Assembly: GCA_024743015.1 (NCBI GenBank)
Contig: JANSXJ010000170.1
Span: forward strand, 1 to 7,616
DNA length: 7,616 nt
Origin: Hyphomonas sp.
GTDB lineage: Bacteria; Pseudomonadota; Alphaproteobacteria; Caulobacterales; Hyphomonadaceae
Reading direction: 5' to 3'
Below the pieces are notes generated by a model. That model was not told the DNA's origin. It was given only the letters and a program-made list of their open reading frames with translations, and ran no database searches. How positions within the stretch are numbered: position 1 is the first letter of the stretch; every line of letters starts with the position of its first letter. Positions 1 to 5,324 of this stretch are shown here, in pieces. The position numbers were made by a program, and so were the translations under genes.

Positions 1-1
1 C

Positions 2-736
2 AGCATCGAAACGTTCAGTCAGGCCTGCTATCAGGCCGCTGAGCTATCAGACCCGGTTCAATCCTGCGAGCTGATTTTCGACTATTATGATCGCCTCGCG
101 GTGCGCGCGGATCCGATTGAGTTTCTCGCCTTCACCGACCAGCTCTGCCGGGTGAATTACACCCGCGGTTGCGCCAGCCTCGCAACCTATTTCGGGGTCG
201 ACACCACGGAAGACGCGCATCTCGCCGCACTCCGATTCTATGACCGGGCGTGCAATAGCGGTGACGCAGAGGCCTGCGCCGCTGCGTCGGATTATTTCCT
301 GACCGGACGTGCCGAACTGCCCGATCCGGTCCGGGCGCGCGACACGCTTTTTCGATCCTGTGATCTCGGACGTTTGGCTTCCTGTCAGCCGCTGGCCGAG
401 TTTTACGCGCGCGGCGTCGGCGGTGACGTGGATTTGAATCGCGCGTTGGAACTCAACGAGATTTCGTGCTCGAATGACCAGGCCCGATCAGCTGAAACCT
501 GCGTCGCCGCAGCGGACTTTGTGCTTCTGAATCTGGAAGAAGGGGCCGAGCGGGATCAGATGGTTCGTACCTTTGTGGAACGAGCGTGCCGGATCGGTCA
601 CGACGTTGGATGCGCGCTGCATGCAGACAATCTGGAATTTGGGATTGGCGGCGCAGTGGACCTTGCGGGAGCTGAACGAGCGCGAATACGGGCTTGTCGT
701 CTCGGCCATGAGGCAAGCTGCGACGCGAGCTCGTAA
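2..736 (+). CDS. Sel1/Hcp-like cysteine-rich repeat protein, 5'-truncated by window edge
   Basis: The frame is open from base 2 to the TAA at 734-736, giving at least 244 residues; the true start lies left of the window, so the GTG at 101 is probably internal. The protein is a run of roughly 36-residue helical repeats of Sel1 type. Almost every repeat begins with a cysteine pair spaced C-x7-C, for example CRVNYTRGC, CNSGDAEAC, CDLGRLASC, CRIGHDVGC and CRLGHEASC; one pair is C-x10-C and the first visible one C-x12-C. Paired cysteines bridging the two helices of a repeat are the hallmark of Helicobacter Hcp-like proteins, which are exported and disulfide-bonded, so an exported location is inferred; any signal peptide would be outside the window. 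Sel1 repeats mediate protein-protein contacts, but the partner here is unknown. Its stop is 2 bases from the stop of the convergent RusA-like gene, leaving no room for a separate terminator. Family assignment is firm, function is not. Confidence 0.85.
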   Translation, partial: SIETFSQACYQAAELSDPVQSCELIFDYYDRLAVRADPIEFLAFTDQLCRVNYTRGCASLATYFGVDTTEDAHLAALRFYDRACNSGDAEACAAASDYFLTGRAELPDPVRARDTLFRSCDLGRLASCQPLAEFYARGVGGDVDLNRALELNEISCSNDQARSAETCVAAADFVLLNLEEGAERDQMVRTFVERACRIGHDVGCALHADNLEFGIGGAVDLAGAERARIRACRLGHEASCDASS

Positions 737-738
737 CC

Positions 739-1095
739 CTAACCGAGCGCCCTGACCCGCATATAAATCCCTTCGCGCTCACCCACCCGGCGTTCGACCA
801 GCAGGCGCGCGACCTGGTGATCATCCTCGAACGCATTCCCAGTCAAACTGTCGAGCAGCGCTTTCGCCAGATTGTCGAGATCCATCCAGGGTGGATCGCC
901 AGTATATTCCATCACGATGTGGACGTCGTAATCGCCGTAACCCGGTCGTAGCCGTTGGAAATCCTTGCGAAAAAACTCTCGAAACAATTGCTTATAGTAC
1001 CGGGTCTGCGTGGTCAGACCGAAGCAGCGCACCTCAAGCTCGCCAGCTTCGGTAATTCGGCCTCGAACTTTGCCGTTCTTGACCCAGCCATCCAC
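739..1095 (-). CDS. RusA-family crossover-junction endodeoxyribonuclease-like protein
   Basis: The 118-residue product resembles RusA, the small dimeric Mg-dependent Holliday-junction resolvase best known from lambdoid prophages (E. coli RusA is 120 residues). The core is clear: MDLDNLAKALLDSLTG at residues 71-86 matches the RusA DLDNxxK...D signature, placing D72, D74, K78 and D82 at the known acidic and lysine positions, followed by EDDHQV (90-95) with the third catalytic Asp (D91 or D92). The N-terminal half lacks the usual PPSxN-type motif, so DNA recognition or dimerisation may differ. The start is GTG at 1093-1095, only 2 bases after the hemH TAA; an upstream in-frame TGA excludes a longer protein. 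No strong Shine-Dalgarno is visible, so translation is probably coupled to hemH. No integrase, capsid or other phage gene lies nearby. Nuclease activity is inferred from the conserved acidic residues. Confidence 0.82.
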   Translation of the reverse strand: MDGWVKNGKVRGRITEAGELEVRCFGLTTQTRYYKQLFREFFRKDFQRLRPGYGDYDVHIVMEYTGDPPWMDLDNLAKALLDSLTGNAFEDDHQVARLLVERRVGEREGIYMRVRALG

Positions 1096-1097
1096 GC

Positions 1098-2156
1098 TTA
1101 GTCAGTCCATCCAGCTATTTCGCGGCGCACCACGTCTTCGATCACATCAATCGCGCCTTCGCTATCATTCAGGCAAGGTGCCACTGAATAGGCCTCTCCG
1201 CCGGCTTCCAGGAACGATTCGCGCCCCTCCATGGCCAGTTCTTCCAGTGTCTCAAGGCAGTCGGAGATAAAGGCAGGCGAGACGACCACAACTTTCTTGA
1301 CCCCTTGCGCTGGCAATGCCTCGAGCGTCTTGTCTGTATAAGGTTGCAGCCATTCCGTTGGCCCGAAGCGGCTCTGAAACGTGGTCATGGCAAACCCGTC
1401 TTCCCAGCCCAGGCGGTCCGCGACCAGACGCGTCGTCTTGTGACAATGGCAGTGATACGGATCGCCTTTGTCGAAATAGGCCTTGGGGATACCGTGATAG
1501 GACATCAACACTCTGTCAGGCGTGAAATCCAGCGAGGCGAGATGGCTGGATACACTCTTGGCCAGCGCGTCGATATAGACCGGCTGATCGTGAAAAGCCG
1601 CCGCCGTTCGCACCGCTGGCTGCCAACGCATCTGTTTCAACGCCTTGAATGTGCGGTCGCATACGCTGGCGGTCGTCGTCGCAGAATATTGCGGATAAAG
1701 CGGCACGACGCAAATCCGGTCGCAGCCTTGGTCCTTCAGCGCCTCGATTTTTGAAGCGATACTCGGATTGCCATAGTTCATCGCGAAATCGACGATCAGG
1801 CGGTCATGACCAATCCGGGCGTTCAGTTTCTCAGCCTGACGCTTGGTGTAGACCAGCAAAGGCGAGCCTTCATCCGTCCAGATTTTCTTGTAGGCACGGC
1901 CAGACTTGCTCGGGCGAAAGGTCAGGATGGGCCCTTGCAGGATCAGCTGCCAAATCGGTTGCGGCACCTCGATGACGCGGGGATCGGACAGGAATTCTGA
2001 CAAATAGCGCCGCATCGACCAATAATCGGTGCCATCCGGCGTGCCGAGATTGACCAGAAGAACCCCCACTTTGCCCTGCCGCACCTCAGGGTGACCATCA
2101 GGCAACGGCCCCAGCGCACCGGGAACAGAAACAGTCGAATTCATCGTGTCGGGCAT
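1098..2156 (-). CDS. hemH: Ferrochelatase (protoporphyrin ferro-lyase)
   Basis: The 352-residue product is a complete ferrochelatase, inserting Fe2+ into protoporphyrin IX in the last step of the protoporphyrin-dependent heme pathway, at or near the cytoplasmic face of the membrane. Landmarks: GVLLVNLGTP (31-40) at the start of the fold, YLSEFLSDPRV (51-61), PLYPQYS (152-158), SYHGIP (219-224) with the metal-binding His221, and SDCLETLEEL (298-307) with the partner Glu302. The segment YHCHCHKT (235-242) and further cysteines at 145, 166, 300 and 328 leave room for a [2Fe-2S] cluster, as reported for the Caulobacter crescentus enzyme; which residues would be ligands is not evident here. An unconserved tail of about 27 residues precedes the fold. 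ATG at 2156 is chosen because AAAGGA lies 7 bases upstream; Met5 is an alternative. It lies downstream of tRNA-Leu on the same strand and is followed at once by the RusA-like gene, probably as a two-gene transcript. Confidence 0.97.
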   Translation of the reverse strand: MPDTMNSTVSVPGALGPLPDGHPEVRQGKVGVLLVNLGTPDGTDYWSMRRYLSEFLSDPRVIEVPQPIWQLILQGPILTFRPSKSGRAYKKIWTDEGSPLLVYTKRQAEKLNARIGHDRLIVDFAMNYGNPSIASKIEALKDQGCDRICVVPLYPQYSATTTASVCDRTFKALKQMRWQPAVRTAAAFHDQPVYIDALAKSVSSHLASLDFTPDRVLMSYHGIPKAYFDKGDPYHCHCHKTTRLVADRLGWEDGFAMTTFQSRFGPTEWLQPYTDKTLEALPAQGVKKVVVVSPAFISDCLETLEELAMEGRESFLEAGGEAYSVAPCLNDSEGAIDVIEDVVRREIAGWTD

Positions 2157-2176
2157 TCAATCATCCTTTGCCCGCT

Positions 2177-2203
2177 TATTTAAGGCGCAAGGCAGAATGG
2201 CAA
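2177..2203 (-). promoter_or_regulatory. Candidate hemH promoter
   Basis: On the minus strand TTGCCA (2198-2203) is followed after 15 bases by TAAATA (2177-2182). Transcription would start near 2170, just ahead of the AAAGGA ribosome site (2164-2169) of hemH. The 15-base spacer is short, so this is only a plausible sigma70-type match; read-through from the tRNA promoter is the alternative. Confidence 0.3.
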
Positions 2204-2244
2204 GAGCCAGATACTGTCGCGTGGATGGAGAATCTCCAATCACG

Positions 2245-2331
2245 TGGTACCGGTGGTCGGGCTCGAACCGACACTTTCCAAGGAAAACGGGATTTTGAAT
2301 CCCGCGCGTCTACCAATTCCGCCACACCGGC
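2245..2331 (-). tRNA. tRNA-Leu, anticodon CAA (reads UUG)
   Basis: The minus strand folds as an 87-nt class II tRNA. The acceptor stem is GCCGGTG (2331 down to 2325) with CACCGGT (2255 down to 2249), closed by a G1-U72 wobble; the discriminator is A (2248) and CCA is encoded (2247-2245). The D-arm region GGCGGAATTGGTAGACGC is typical of tRNA-Leu. The anticodon stem CGGGA/TCCCG carries the loop TTCAAAA with anticodon CAA. A long variable arm follows (TTTCC/GGAAA complementarity), as expected for leucine, and the T-arm is TCGG-TTCGAGC-CCGA. It resembles E. coli tRNA-Leu(CAA). It lies 88 bases upstream of hemH on the same strand. A small hairpin (TGGAG-ATT-CTCCA, 2226-2238) sits just past the 3' end and could affect trailer processing. 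Confidence 0.97.
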
Positions 2332-2349
2332 CTGTGCGATCAGGCCGCT

Positions 2350-2378
2350 TAAGTGCCGCAGCTTCTCACGTCCGTCAA
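2350..2378 (-). promoter_or_regulatory. Candidate tRNA-Leu promoter
   Basis: Minus-strand TTGACG (2373-2378) is separated by exactly 17 bases from CACTTA (2350-2355). Transcription would begin near 2343, about 11 bases before the mature tRNA 5' end at 2331, a sensible short leader. The -35 is near consensus and the -10 is poor, as is common in alphaproteobacteria. Confidence 0.5.
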
Positions 2379-2386
2379 TCTCCGCT

Positions 2387-2414
2387 TTGCTGTTGGCGCG
2401 AAACTCGCTAATCA
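2387..2414 (+). promoter_or_regulatory. Candidate exoD promoter giving a leaderless transcript
   Basis: TTGCTG (2387-2392), a 16-base spacer and TAATCA (2409-2414) lie directly before the exoD ATG at 2422. A start 7 bases after the -10 falls at or next to the ATG, and there is no Shine-Dalgarno sequence, so a leaderless mRNA is the simplest reading. The region is shared back-to-back with the tRNA-Leu promoter. Confidence 0.35.
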
Positions 2415-2421
2415 GCCCGGC

Positions 2422-3036
2422 ATGACCGAGACAAAACCCCCGCCGCGCACCTTTCTGCAATCGCTTGAAGCGATGGCTGATGATGCGCCGGAGGCGGGAT
2501 TTTCCCTGCATGATATCCTCGATCGCCTGGAAGAACGCGCGTTCGGTGCGATGCTGTTCATCCTCGCCCTGCCGTGCGCCATCCCGTTCCTGTATGGTGT
2601 CCCGCAAGTCGTGTCCCTGCCGATGATGGCGTTGACCCTGCAAATGCTTGCAGGCCGCGAAGAGCCGTGGCTGCCGGAGAAATTCGGCAAGCGGATGATC
2701 AACAAAGCCGGGCTGACCCGCACGTCGAGATTTGGACGCAAATGGTTCGGCTGGCTTGAAGTTATCTCGCATCCCCGCCTGACCGTCCTGACAGGCAAGA
2801 CGATGGAGCGCGTCGTGGCCCTGTTCCTGACCGCCTTCTGCGCGTCTATTCTGGTGCCTCTGCCGCTGACCAATTCCACCCCGGCGGTTGCTGTGGCCAT
2901 CGTCTCCTTCGGTCTCATGGCGAGGGACGGCATCTTGGTGATCCTCGGCCTCATTCTGGGCTCTGTCTGGATCGGAATTCTGCTGACCGGATCGACCTGG
3001 ATCATCAGTTCGCTCAAGGACATGATCCTCGGCTAA
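2422..3036 (+). CDS. exoD: ExoD-family membrane protein
   Basis: The 204-residue product matches the ExoD (exopolysaccharide synthesis) family, named for a Sinorhizobium meliloti gene needed for normal exopolysaccharide and nodule invasion; the biochemical role of the family is not established. Family-like segments are FSLHDILDRLEERAFG (27-42), a hydrophobic stretch LFILALPCAIPFLYGVP (45-61) continuing to about residue 77, GREEPWLPEKF (78-88), then PLPLTNSTPA (146-155) and GLMARDG (164-170) between two C-terminal hydrophobic segments (about 130-150 and 170-197). The cytoplasmic-type loop 85-125 is basic. ATG at 2422 is preferred over a GTG at 2353 because the extra 23 residues are unlike the family and would overlap the tRNA promoter. 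No Shine-Dalgarno is present. The gene symbol is the family name, not proof of function. It is followed 81 bases later by dsbB on the same strand, without a visible terminator. Confidence 0.85.
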   Translation: MTETKPPPRTFLQSLEAMADDAPEAGFSLHDILDRLEERAFGAMLFILALPCAIPFLYGVPQVVSLPMMALTLQMLAGREEPWLPEKFGKRMINKAGLTRTSRFGRKWFGWLEVISHPRLTVLTGKTMERVVALFLTAFCASILVPLPLTNSTPAVAVAIVSFGLMARDGILVILGLILGSVWIGILLTGSTWIISSLKDMILG

Positions 3037-3117
3037 TCTGCGAGATGACAGAAACGTAAACCCCCGTGCGTGGTTGCCGCATGGACTCTGGCGTCTTGCA
3101 GTACGATTCTATGGTCC

Positions 3118-3657
3118 ATGTTGGACCGGATCGATCCTTTCTTGAAAACCTGGCGCTGGCCCGCTCTGGCGCTGACGGCAGCATTGTTCATGCTCGGCGC
3201 AGCGCATGCGTTCGAGACGTTTGCGCTGCTCCTGCCTTGCCCGCTTTGTTTGCGGCAAAGAGAGGTTTACTGGGCCGTGGTCGCGATGTCGGTGACCGCA
3301 CTGCTACTGTGGCAAGTGCGCCAGAACCCGCGTTTCATTCTTGCGGTGAACATCATGCTGGGCCTGATCTTCCTGACCGGGGCCATCGTTGCCGCGTATC
3401 ATGCCGGGGTCGAATACCGGTTCTGGCCGGCTCCAAGCGGGTGCACAGCCACCGTCGTCGACATGAACGCGATCGACTTGTCCAACCTGAACCAGCGCCA
3501 GGGCGCACCGTCTTGCATGGATGATCCCTGGAAAGGCGCTTATGGCCTGTCCATGGCGGGATGGAATATGTTGATTTCGCTCGGCCTGTCCGTTCTCAGC
3601 TTCCGCGCAGCAGGGGTCAGCCTGCCCCGCCCAAGGACGCTAAGCCCCGCTGAATAA
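3118..3657 (+). CDS. dsbB: Disulfide bond formation protein B (DsbB)
   Basis: The 179-residue inner-membrane protein transfers electrons from periplasmic DsbA to ubiquinone, keeping DsbA oxidised. It has the four-helix DsbB layout: hydrophobic segments near 15-35, 50-66, 72-93 and 145-163. The first redox pair is PCPLCLRQR with Cys41 and Cys44, and Arg48 matches the quinone-contact arginine; with the start chosen these numbers coincide with those of E. coli DsbB. The second periplasmic loop contains Cys109 and Cys133 (PSCMDDPW), the pair that contacts DsbA. SMAGWN (145-150) matches the conserved segment before the last helix. ATG at 3118 is preferred to an in-frame GTG at 3070, which would add 16 unfamiliar residues. 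There is no clear Shine-Dalgarno; TACGAT at 3102-3107 could be a -10 giving a 3-4 base leader. The last 41 bases overlap, antisense, the end of the DUF3429 gene. No dsbA is in the window. Confidence 0.92.
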   Translation: MLDRIDPFLKTWRWPALALTAALFMLGAAHAFETFALLLPCPLCLRQREVYWAVVAMSVTALLLWQVRQNPRFILAVNIMLGLIFLTGAIVAAYHAGVEYRFWPAPSGCTATVVDMNAIDLSNLNQRQGAPSCMDDPWKGAYGLSMAGWNMLISLGLSVLSFRAAGVSLPRPRTLSPAE

Positions 3658-4099
3658 GATACCAGGCGGCGACCAGGGACAACACCGCCCCAATGGTTGG
3701 CCAAAGACGCATGCGCCGATACCAGATCGGTAGTTCAGGCGAGATGCTGTCATACAGGAAATGCAGAATGAAGGCGGCAGCCATCGCCGCATAGATCCAG
3801 GCCGGGAAAGCATACTGGAACGCTGCCATAACGAGCCCCCATCCGATCAGCGCGCCGAATGTTGCCGGACCCAGCTCGGCAAAACGGGGTCGCTCCCTCT
3901 TTGCCACCTCGGCCCCCCAACGGACGCCGCCGAGGAAACTCAGAATGATCGCGGAATAGACCAGCAGCCACGTGCCAGCCGTGATGACCAATGTGTAGTC
4001 ATCGCGCCAGATAAACATCGCGCCCGCCGCAGATGCGAACGGAATAACGCCACCAAACATCAGCGCCATCGGCACTTGGGGGGGTGCAGAACGGAACAT
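3617..4099 (-). CDS. DUF3429 family membrane protein
   Basis: The 160-residue product is a polytopic membrane protein of the DUF3429 family, which has no known function. Five hydrophobic segments can be drawn, at about 11-30, 37-58, 79-97, 99-115 and 134-150. The signature is SFLGGVRWG at 54-62, at the end of the second helix, followed by a charged loop AKRERPRF (66-73). The ATG at 4097-4099 is supported by AAGGGA about 8 bases upstream. Its 3' end overlaps dsbB by 41 bases in a tail-to-tail arrangement, so full-length transcripts of both genes would be complementary over their ends. It is divergent from the gene at 4160 across a 60-base AT-rich spacer. Family assignment is good; nothing in the sequence points to a substrate. 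Confidence 0.85.
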   Translation of the reverse strand: MFRSAPPQVPMALMFGGVIPFASAAGAMFIWRDDYTLVITAGTWLLVYSAIILSFLGGVRWGAEVAKRERPRFAELGPATFGALIGWGLVMAAFQYAFPAWIYAAMAAAFILHFLYDSISPELPIWYRRMRLWPTIGAVLSLVAAWYLIQRGLASLGGAG

Positions 4100-4159
4100 A
4101 TCTCAAATCCCTTCGATCATATTCATCGCATATCAATTTTACGGGTCTATTAATTTAAT
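4100..4159. promoter_or_regulatory. AT-rich divergent promoter region with a CtrA-like box
   Basis: This 60-base spacer is clearly AT-richer than its surroundings and must drive the DUF3429 gene leftward and the gene at 4160 rightward. Rightward, TATTAA (4148-4153) ends 6 bases before the ATG at 4160 and no Shine-Dalgarno exists, which fits a leaderless mRNA, though no good -35 is seen. TTAC-N7-TTAA (4139-4153) is one base off the CtrA consensus TTAA-N7-TTAA and overlaps that -10, where binding would be expected to repress. Leftward, AAGGGA serves as ribosome site for the DUF3429 gene. Confidence 0.4.
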
Positions 4160-4774
4160 ATGTCACGACGACTGATTGCCCTTTTGATTGCGTTATACGC
4201 GATTGCCTTCGCTTTCGGAGCGATGGCGGCGATTCGTTGGCCGAGCCTGATGATGCTCGCAAATCTGGTTCTGGAAGACGAAGCTGCAGTGGCCGGTATT
4301 AGCGGGATCGACTGGCGACAGCTCGGCATCATCTATGGCGCGCCCTATTTCCTTGCAGCCCTGTGCCTGTATGCGGCAGCCCTGTCGCTCGGCAACAAAA
4401 AGCGCGGCGCTCGCATCTGGTATGCGATGGGCGTGATCGCTGGATTCCCATGCGTCTTTCTTGTCGATTTTGAAGCCGGCTGGTGGCATGATCCAAGCGC
4501 GGGCGAAGGCGCGGTCGCAGGTGCGGCTGCGGGGGCTGTCTTGCTCGGTATCGCCGTTTGGGAGCTTTGCCGCAAACCCAAGCAAACCCCGCAACCGGTC
4601 ATTCAAAAAAAGGACGGAGATCCTCAAATCGTCTACGTCCAAGCACCCGTGGCAGAGCCTGAAAAGAAACCCCAACGCAAGTACAGGCGCCCGGTCCCGG
4701 CTGCCATTGCGCGACAACGCGCTCACTTTGCGGCAGAGGGCCGACGCATGATGGCGCGCCAGCGTCGCCACTAA
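4160..4774 (+). CDS. Unrecognised membrane protein with basic cytoplasmic tail
   Basis: I do not recognise this 204-residue protein. It has four likely transmembrane segments, at about 5-24, 55-77, 85-103 and 115-134; the last is a glycine/alanine-rich helix (GAVAGAAAGAVLLG). Two arginines before the first helix and a strongly basic C-terminus (about 136-204, with EKKPQRKYRRP and RRMMARQRRH) put both ends in the cytoplasm by the positive-inside rule. The tail is proline-rich and probably disordered, with a possible short amphipathic basic helix from about 181 to the end, so it could bind nucleic acid, acidic lipid or another protein. The loop between helices 3 and 4 has FEAGWWHDP (104-112), an aromatic and acidic cluster on the periplasmic side. 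Codons 149-151 contain an in-phase A AAA AAG heptamer (4606-4612). The ATG has no Shine-Dalgarno. The downstream gene is 103 bases away. Confidence 0.7.
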   Translation: MSRRLIALLIALYAIAFAFGAMAAIRWPSLMMLANLVLEDEAAVAGISGIDWRQLGIIYGAPYFLAALCLYAAALSLGNKKRGARIWYAMGVIAGFPCVFLVDFEAGWWHDPSAGEGAVAGAAAGAVLLGIAVWELCRKPKQTPQPVIQKKDGDPQIVYVQAPVAEPEKKPQRKYRRPVPAAIARQRAHFAAEGRRMMARQRRH

Positions 4775-4817
4775 ACCGCCACAAAGCCGCCCGCAAAACG
4801 CCTGCGCGACTTTCCCC

Positions 4818-4855
4818 TTTGTTTGCAAATCGCTGTCAGATCCGTCACAAACAAA
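4818..4855. repeat. 8-bp inverted repeat upstream of the gene at 4878
   Basis: TTTGTTTG (4818-4825) and its exact complement CAAACAAA (4848-4855) are separated by 22 bases, ending 22 bases before the ATG at 4878. Arm centres are 30 bases apart, near three helical turns, which could suit a regulator binding two half-sites; as an RNA stem it would be AT-rich and weak. No strong -35/-10 pair is visible in this 103-base spacer, and no terminator for the preceding gene. Confidence 0.35.
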
Positions 4856-4877
4856 CTTCTCTGGGAGGAGACCTCAA

Positions 4878-5240
4878 ATGGTAAGACGAGTGGCTGGATT
4901 GGTCATGCTCGGATTGGGCCTGTGGCTCGCCTGGGGCGCGCTGGATGCCATCCTCGCGTTTACGAGCCGCGGCGGTGATCTTGCGAGCGCGCTGTTTGAA
5001 CCTCCGACCGGTATTATCCGCTCTGTCAGTACGGCGCTGATGAGCGTGGGCGGGTTGATGGTCCTGCTCAATACGCGCTTCAGTGGAACCGTTTCAGCGG
5101 CTGGATCGATTCTGTTTGCAGTCCTCGGCGGATTGATGGCTGCCTCCGGTGCAGATTCGGGTCTCTGGATGGATGAAGTTCTGTTTGGCCTAGGCGCCAT
5201 CGGCCTTTCTCTGCTCATACTGACATTACGTCGCGCCTAA
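4878..5240 (+). CDS. Unrecognised small four-helix membrane protein
   Basis: I do not recognise this 120-residue protein. It is almost wholly hydrophobic, with predicted membrane segments at about 4-27, 48-65, 71-90 and 100-117. Two arginines (VRR) at the start and LRRA at the end place both termini in the cytoplasm. The loop between helices 1 and 2 (about 29-47) carries SRGGDLASALFEPPTG, and the helix 3-4 loop carries GADSGLWMDE, so acidic residues face the periplasm. The start is secure: GGGAGGAG ends 7 bases before ATG 4878, the strongest ribosome site in the window. It precedes lpdA on the same strand with an 84-base gap, where in many alphaproteobacteria the 2-oxoglutarate dehydrogenase genes would stand; nothing links it to that complex. 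Confidence 0.75.
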   Translation: MVRRVAGLVMLGLGLWLAWGALDAILAFTSRGGDLASALFEPPTGIIRSVSTALMSVGGLMVLLNTRFSGTVSAAGSILFAVLGGLMAASGADSGLWMDEVLFGLGAIGLSLLILTLRRA

Positions 5241-5253
5241 GACGTTTCTCGCA

Positions 5254-5281
5254 TTGCATTTGGCGTGGACGACACTAGGTT
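5254..5281 (+). promoter_or_regulatory. Candidate lpdA promoter
   Basis: TTGCAT (5254-5259) and TAGGTT (5276-5281) are separated by 16 bases, placing a start near 5288. This is a loose sigma70-type match. If correct, the hairpin at 5284-5300 would form at the very 5' end of the lpdA transcript. Confidence 0.25.
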
Positions 5282-5283
5282 GC

Positions 5284-5300
5284 CGCCACATCAAGTGGCG
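5284..5300 (+). promoter_or_regulatory. Hairpin in the lpdA leader
   Basis: CGCCAC (5284-5289) and GTGGCG (5295-5300) form a perfect 6-bp stem with the loop ATCAA, ending 24 bases before the lpdA ATG. No U-run follows, so it is not an intrinsic terminator. It could protect a 5' end or be a protein-binding dyad. Confidence 0.35.
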
Positions 5301-5324
5301 AGCTGAAGCAGGCAAAGAAATCCC

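Noticed and set aside
739..1095. RusA-like gene as a prophage remnant
   Set aside because: It is coupled to hemH and flanked by non-phage genes, with no other phage-like sequence.
2245..2331. tRNA-Leu as a phage or island attachment site
   Set aside because: No integrase gene and no second copy of the tRNA 3' end was seen in the window, and both flanks are ordinary chromosomal genes.
2353..2421. GTG start at 2353 for exoD
   Set aside because: It adds 23 residues unlike the family, overlaps the tRNA-Leu promoter and has no better ribosome site than ATG 2422.
2176..3023. Minus-strand frames of about 200 codons across exoD and the tRNA
   Set aside because: They run antisense to exoD, and one reads straight through tRNA-Leu; compositions are Arg/Pro-rich, as in shadow frames.
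3070..3117. GTG start at 3070 for dsbB
   Set aside because: It adds 16 unfamiliar residues; starting at 3118 puts Cys41, Cys44 and Arg48 at the same numbers as in E. coli DsbB.
4193..4828. 211-codon minus-strand frame opposite the gene at 4160
   Set aside because: The plus-strand frame gives a sensible four-helix membrane protein, while the antisense product is Cys/Arg-rich without domain features.
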